Source of the DNA: Desulfobulbus sp.
Lineage (GTDB): Bacteria > Desulfobacterota > Desulfobulbia > Desulfobulbales > Desulfobulbaceae
Direction: 5' to 3'
Assembly (NCBI GenBank): GCA_028684915.1
Contig: JAQUEZ010000073.1
Span: forward strand, 1-27,759
DNA length: 27,759 nt
Part shown: piece by piece, positions 24,280 to 27,759 of the stretch
Layout of the letters: every line of letters starts with the position of its first letter
Numbering within the stretch: the stretch's first letter is position 1
Program-made: the position numbers and the translations under genes
The notes under the pieces: generated by a model
Told to the model about the DNA's origin: nothing
Seen by the model: only the letters and a program-made list of their open reading frames with translations
Database searches by the model: none

Positions 24280-25059
24280 TCAGGCTGTCGGCTTGACGGC
24301 TTCAATGGTTGCGGAAACAATGTATTCGGCGAGTGAGGCATCATTGTTCCATTGGCTGATGAGTGCTTTGCTCTCTTCCTTGGGCGAGATGTGAATATGG
24401 GCGAAACCCGCCGCCTGCAGCATGCTTTGCAATGCTGCGATTGTCGAAGCTCCCGCAATGCATCCCGCATGCAACGCTAAATCAGTGCGAATGTGTTCCG
24501 GGAGTTCAGCCATGGCCACAACATCGGAAATAGCCAGCCTGCCGCCTGGTCTCAACACACGAAAAGCCTCAATGAAAACCTGGGGTTTGTCTGGCGATAG
24601 GTTGATAACGCAGTTGGAGAGGATGACATCCACCGAGTTGTCAGCCACCGGCAGGTGCTCAATCTCTCCCAGGCGAAACTCGACATTGTGATAACCGCCG
24701 ACAATGGCGTTGGCGCGAGCCTTGGAGAGCATTTCCGGGGTCATATCCACACCGATGACATGCCCCCTCTCGCCAACCTGACGAGCCGCGAGAAACGAAT
24801 CAAATCCCGCACCGCTACCGAGGTCAAGGACCACTTCTCCAGTTTTCAGCGCAGCTATGGCTTGAGGATTGCCGCATCCAAGCCCCAGATTGGCTCCATC
24901 CGGGACTGCGGCCAATTCTTCAGCAGAATATCCCATAGTGTGCGATAAATTGGGCGCCGGGCCGCTGCAACAACTTGGGCCACAGCATCCTGATTCAGCA
25001 GTACGGCTGTACAGTTGGCGGACAGCTTGTCGCAGTCCGTCCTTTTCCAATACGCTCAT
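24280..25059 (-). CDS. arsM: arsenite S-adenosylmethionine methyltransferase ArsM
   Basis: 259 aa. Methylates trivalent arsenic with SAM. It has the Rossmann motif I VLDLGSGAGFDS, the ESGCCGPSCCSG cysteine segment near the N-terminus, the conserved cysteine in LSNCVINLSPDK and the one in HAGCIAGA, which together form the As(III) site of ArsM. The N-terminal segment LGLGCGNPQAIAAL is also typical. ATG at 25059 is chosen because GAGG lies 5 nt upstream; ATG at 25074 is in frame but lacks a ribosome-binding site. It follows the thioredoxin gene in the arsenic operon and is followed by the radical SAM gene. Confidence 0.95.
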   Translation of the reverse strand: MSVLEKDGLRQAVRQLYSRTAESGCCGPSCCSGPAPNLSHTMGYSAEELAAVPDGANLGLGCGNPQAIAALKTGEVVLDLGSGAGFDSFLAARQVGERGHVIGVDMTPEMLSKARANAIVGGYHNVEFRLGEIEHLPVADNSVDVILSNCVINLSPDKPQVFIEAFRVLRPGGRLAISDVVAMAELPEHIRTDLALHAGCIAGASTIAALQSMLQAAGFAHIHISPKEESKALISQWNNDASLAEYIVSATIEAVKPTA

Positions 25060-25104
25060 AGTTGCCTCATTCATTCATCCATAGGAATTCGCCGAGAAAA
25101 AGAA

Positions 25105-25335
25105 TCAACTGATCCATTCTTCCACTTCGCTTTGTTTCGGGACCCGGCCCACACACTTGACTTCGCCGTTGACGACCACAGCAGGAGTCGAGAAAATGCC
25201 CATCTTGGCTATATCATGAAAATCTTTCACCTTAACGACGGTAGCCAATACGCCTTTCAACGCGACTGCCGCTTCAACCACTTTCTGTGTTTTCTCACAC
25301 GAAGCACACCCGGGACCACAAACTTTAATTTCCAT
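25105..25335 (-). CDS. small thioredoxin-family protein (MTH895/glutaredoxin-like)
   Basis: 76 aa, the minimal thioredoxin fold. Redox cysteines are in KVCGPGCASCEKT (C6, C10, C13; the C10-x-x-C13 pair is the likely active site), and the cis-proline is in STPAVVVNGE. Genes of this type commonly follow ArsP/DUF318-type permeases and are thought to reduce arsenicals or keep a permease or enzyme cysteine reduced. ATG at 25335 has GAGGG just upstream. It is cytoplasmic, with no signal peptide, and lies 15 nt after the permease gene. Confidence 0.9.
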   Translation of the reverse strand: MEIKVCGPGCASCEKTQKVVEAAVALKGVLATVVKVKDFHDIAKMGIFSTPAVVVNGEVKCVGRVPKQSEVEEWIS

Positions 25336-25350
25336 TTTTCCCTCTTAGAA

Positions 25351-26442
25351 TCAGATGATTGTGTTAAACAAATATCCGGTAAAAATAATGCCACTGCCCA
25401 CCACAACGATAAAAGCAGCAATCAGTTTCGGCTTTAAGACTTTCCGAAGAATAATCATCTCCGGAAGAGAAAGCGCAATCACACTCATCATGAATGCGAG
25501 CACGGTTCCAAGGGCGGCTCCCTTGCCGAGCAGGGCCTCAACCACCGGTACGATACCTGCAGCATTGGAGTACATGGGGATACCAACGACCACCGCCGCA
25601 GGGACCGACCACCAGGCATCTTTGCCCATGATTGATGCCATGAAGTCTTCCGGGACGTATCCATGAATAAAGGCGCCGACCGCAATACCGGCGACAACAT
25701 ACACCCAAACTTTTCCCACAATATCGCGGACCGCGTCGACACCCTGATGCAGCCGATCATACCAGGTGAGTTTCTCTTCAAAAACAATGGCTTCCCCGGC
25801 CCGTAATTCCTGCACCCAATCTTCTATCCAGGATTCAAGTTTCAACCGACCAATGACCCAGCCTGAGATCATGGCGATCAGCAGCCCCGTAACGAGGTAG
25901 AGAGCAGCCACCTTCCAGCCAAGCAGCCCGTAGAGAAGCACCAGGGCAATCTCATTCACCATGGGCGCCGCGACAAGAAACGAGAAGGTGACGCCAAGCG
26001 GCACGCCTGCTTGCACAAAACCGATGAAAAGGGGCACTGCTGAGCAGGAACAAAATGGGGTAACGATACCGAGAACGGCTGCCATCACATTACCAGCTGC
26101 TTCACGCTTGCCTGCCAAGTATTTTCGAGTGCGCTCCTGCGTGAAAAACGACCTGATCACGCCGATGACAAAAACGATCAGTGTCAAAAGCATCATGACC
26201 TTGGGCGTGTCATACGCAAAAAACTGAACGGCATCACCGAGATGGCTTCCTTGACGGATGTCCAGCAGCGAATAGGTCAGGTAAAAGGAGAATGGTTCCA
26301 GATTTTTATACATCAAAAACCATATCCCCAAGCAGAGTACGCCAAGAGGTGCAAGTTTACCCCATTGAACATTGGGCTCGGCAGCGGTTTGACACGCCGA
26401 ATTTTTGGTGCAATCGCAACCAACAGGTTGAAGTGGTTCCAT
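25351..26442 (-). CDS. arsP: ArsP/DUF318-type organoarsenical efflux permease
   Basis: 363 aa, inner-membrane protein with about eight hydrophobic segments and a long cytoplasmic loop (about 215-250). Signature sequences are TPFCSCSAVPLFIGF in one membrane helix and GIPMYSNAAGIVP in a second, the paired half-motifs of this permease family. ArsP exports trivalent methylated arsenicals; some relatives act on other substrates. A Cys-rich N-terminus (GCDCTKNSAC) could bind metal. ATG at 26442 has TGAGG 6 nt upstream; GTG at 26454 is in frame but less likely. The start follows the arsR stop by 1 nt, so the two are probably coupled. Confidence 0.9.
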   Translation of the reverse strand: MEPLQPVGCDCTKNSACQTAAEPNVQWGKLAPLGVLCLGIWFLMYKNLEPFSFYLTYSLLDIRQGSHLGDAVQFFAYDTPKVMMLLTLIVFVIGVIRSFFTQERTRKYLAGKREAAGNVMAAVLGIVTPFCSCSAVPLFIGFVQAGVPLGVTFSFLVAAPMVNEIALVLLYGLLGWKVAALYLVTGLLIAMISGWVIGRLKLESWIEDWVQELRAGEAIVFEEKLTWYDRLHQGVDAVRDIVGKVWVYVVAGIAVGAFIHGYVPEDFMASIMGKDAWWSVPAAVVVGIPMYSNAAGIVPVVEALLGKGAALGTVLAFMMSVIALSLPEMIILRKVLKPKLIAAFIVVVGSGIIFTGYLFNTII

Positions 26443-26443
26443 T

Positions 26444-26800
26444 TTATGCCTCACTTTTCAAAATATATGCACGTTGACACGTGGTTTCTGGTAAAGCAGC
26501 TTTCATTCGCCGCAATTCTGGATCTTCGTTCAGCCACTCTTTCAAAGTGGTCAGCATATTGCCTGCATACACAGATTCTTGACCCTCAGCCTGTCGGTAG
26601 ATCATCCAAGTCCCTTGACGTTCCTTTTCCACCAAACCGGCGTCTTCAAGGATTTTCATGTGGCTGGAAACGGTTGGCTGCGCGAGGCCCAGAGCTTCCT
26701 GAATCTCGCACACGCAGAGCGCGTTATTCTCAAGCAGCTTGATGATTCGAACCCGATTCGGATCAGACAGGGCTTTCATGACGCGGAGAAATGTTTTCAT
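26444..26800 (-). CDS. arsR: ArsR-family metalloregulator
   Basis: 118 aa, winged helix-turn-helix repressor that leaves DNA on binding As(III)/Sb(III). The metal site appears as ALCVCEIQ (C29, C31), with a further cysteine (C108) near the C-terminus; the recognition region is QPTVSSHMKILEDAGLV. ATG at 26800 has AAAGGA upstream. The in-frame ATG at 26833 would lie upstream of the expected transcription start, since the -10 box ends at 26834, and is rejected. It controls the operon arsR-arsP-trx-arsM-radical SAM. Confidence 0.95.
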   Translation of the reverse strand: MKTFLRVMKALSDPNRVRIIKLLENNALCVCEIQEALGLAQPTVSSHMKILEDAGLVEKERQGTWMIYRQAEGQESVYAGNMLTTLKEWLNEDPELRRMKAALPETTCQRAYILKSEA

Positions 26801-26821
26801 CTGTTCCTTTATTTCTATATT

Positions 26822-26837
26822 TATATTTTTCAATATA
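26822..26837. promoter_or_regulatory. arsO: ArsR-type operator palindrome
   Basis: TATATT, TTTC, AATATA: perfect 6-bp arms in an A/T-rich stretch just before arsR. It overlaps the -10 box at 26834-26839, so a bound repressor would block polymerase. Confidence 0.65.
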
Positions 26838-26862
26838 TAAAACGAGCAAAATTGATTGTCAA
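26834..26862 (-). promoter_or_regulatory. sigma-70 promoter of the arsenic operon
   Basis: On the - strand TTGACA (26862-26857), 17 nt, TATATA (26839-26834): consensus -35, ideal spacing and a near-consensus -10. The ribosome-binding site and ATG of arsR follow at a suitable distance. Confidence 0.85.
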
Positions 26863-27141
26863 CAGAGTTTTCTTGCCTGATGGATGTTTGTTTGCCGCGT
26901 CACCCCTTTAATCAGGGAAGAATGCGACTTGGGTCAAAGCGAGAAGCGCGAGATAAAACGAACTGAAACAAATGGTTGAATAGAAACGATTGCTGGCTCG
27001 ATAAAGAGAGGGATTGCCCTACGTTATGATTATTGTTCACCTCTCCTACTTTGACTCGCTTGTAACCCTGTCGTTTCAGAGAGGTTCATGAATTAATTGT
27101 ACACAAAGAGCACCGTGTTTGATTGCCTCACCGGCCGATGC
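26863..27141. other. intergenic region, no gene seen
   Basis: Between the arsR promoter and the end of the DUF1104-like gene. I see no convincing ORF, terminator or RNA. CCTGAT and ATCAGG flank about 26878-26919, a weak inverted repeat. Confidence 0.3.
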
Positions 27142-27474
27142 TCATCGTCCGCCAACACCAGGTCTATTCATTGACCATGGCCCCATGCCTCGTGCCATCC
27201 GCCAGCATGGACCGCCTCCGAAACCTCTCCCCCAGCCGGCGCCACGCTGAAAACCCGCATATTTTTGCAGCTCTTCGGGTTTCATTTGGCCAAGACGTTT
27301 CTGCCATTCCTTGTGAAACGCCAACCACTCTTCTTGGCTGGCATTATAAAGTGTGCCGCGCATAGTGCTGAGTTCCTGTGTGGACACCTTGGAGTAATCG
27401 GTAGCCCATGCCATACTACTCATTAAAGCCAAGCTGCATAAAACCAGTACCGTTTCCCTTACAACCTTTGCCAT
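27142..27474 (-). CDS. secreted DUF1104-like protein
   Basis: 110 aa. The first 24 residues are a signal peptide (hydrophobic VLVLCSLALMSSMAW, cleavage after AWA), so the product should be periplasmic. The mature N-terminus DYSKVSTQELSTMRGTLYNA resembles DUF1104, followed by a helix EEWLAFHKEWQKRLGQM. The tail (76-110) is rich in Gly, Arg, Trp and Met, as in small periplasmic metal-stress proteins. Function is unknown. ATG at 27474 has GGAGG 7 nt upstream. It is separate from the arsenic operon. Confidence 0.8.
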   Translation of the reverse strand: MAKVVRETVLVLCSLALMSSMAWATDYSKVSTQELSTMRGTLYNASQEEWLAFHKEWQKRLGQMKPEELQKYAGFQRGAGWGRGFGGGPCWRMARGMGPWSMNRPGVGGR

Positions 27475-27639
27475 AATTACACCTCCGATTCATGGTTTAG
27501 AGGTCTTCCCCCTTGCTTTGCGGGAAGTGCCACTAAAACAGAAAAAATCAAAAAACATGCCAAGGGTTTTTTTTTATATATTCATCAATATCTAGGCGTT
27601 ATGCAGGCTCACGATGTCGTCGGCAGACTGTCGCCTGAA
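27475..27639. other. upstream region of the DUF1104-like gene
   Basis: Contains an inverted repeat CTTCCC/GGGAAG (about 27505-27526) and a run of ten T near 27567-27576. On the - strand TTGGCA (27563-27558), 17 nt, TGTTTT is a weak promoter candidate. No gene was seen. Confidence 0.35.
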
Positions 27640-27759
27640 TCAGTGACGGCCATGGTCGGATTTCCCTTCCATGGTTCGGTTAAGTCGGTTTTCAGGGAGT
27701 GACTTCTCCCGAAGTTGATATAACCCGCACGCTACGGCGACATTGGCGTCTTGTTCCTT
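27640..27759 (-). CDS. partial ORF running off the right edge, unrecognised
   Basis: A - strand frame is open from the window end to TGA at 27640-27642 and encodes 39 residues, including LYQLREKSLPENRLNRTMEG. I do not recognise it. It could be the 3' end of a gene or a mobile-element remnant. It is too short for a firm call. Confidence 0.25.
   Translation of the reverse strand, partial: KEQDANVAVACGLYQLREKSLPENRLNRTMEGKSDHGRH

Noticed and set aside
26444..26833. Longer arsR starting at 26833
   Set aside because: That start lies next to the -10 box and upstream of the expected transcription start; ATG 26800 has a ribosome-binding site.

Overview
The window reads as bacterial DNA, probably from a Desulfobacterota (Desulfuromonas/Geobacter- or Desulfobulbus-like) genome. 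This rests on overall protein character, the radical SAM protein with a 'VPCGHC'-type tail, and the DUF1104-like secreted protein; there is no rRNA or marker gene here. It divides into three regions.

1) Defence operon, + strand, about 203-12025: hsdM - AlbA_2/ATPase gene - 45-codon ORF carrying a second hsdM-like tail - hsdS - gajA - gajB - hsdR. This is a type I restriction-modification system with a Gabija-like pair (OLD/TOPRIM nuclease plus UvrD-like helicase) between hsdS and hsdR, and a Schlafen/AlbA-type gene between hsdM and hsdS. Most junctions are ATGA stop/start overlaps, so it looks like one translationally coupled unit. The last codons of hsdM, which carry a GAGGAG ribosome-binding site, recur in diverged form just before hsdS.

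2) Mobile-element 'DNA invasion' operon, - strand, from 21118 down to a terminator at about 12250. In transcription order: Rad52-like annealing protein, Cas4-like PD-(D/E)XK nuclease, SSB, 125-aa unknown, 69-aa unknown, N6-adenine methyltransferase, 188-aa unknown, SNF2 helicase, RadC, ArdC anti-restriction protein, 79-aa unknown. No integrase or relaxase is visible, so this is part of a larger plasmid, ICE or phage-like element. Every translation-initiation block in it is preceded by a nested hairpin with C-tract/G-tract apex. In at least five of the eight leaders the outgoing arm of the hairpin is also complementary to that gene's own Shine-Dalgarno/start region, although the arm sequences differ between leaders. 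This suggests a family of mutually exclusive RNA folds controlling translation. It is the most unusual structure in the window.

3) Arsenic operon and chromosome-like genes, - strand, 21685-27474: arsR - arsP-type permease - small thioredoxin - arsM - radical SAM protein, transcribed from a near-consensus promoter that overlaps an arsR-type palindrome; then an acetyl-CoA acetyltransferase, and separately a secreted DUF1104-like protein. The cysteine-rich end of the radical SAM protein is found only in the -1 frame after an A AAA AAG heptamer. That is either a homopolymer indel or frameshifting at a dnaX-type slippery site.

The - strand element operon and the + strand defence operon converge at about 12.0-12.3 kb. 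A palindrome-rich 0.5-kb gap (21191-21684) separates the element operon from the thiolase and arsenic genes.
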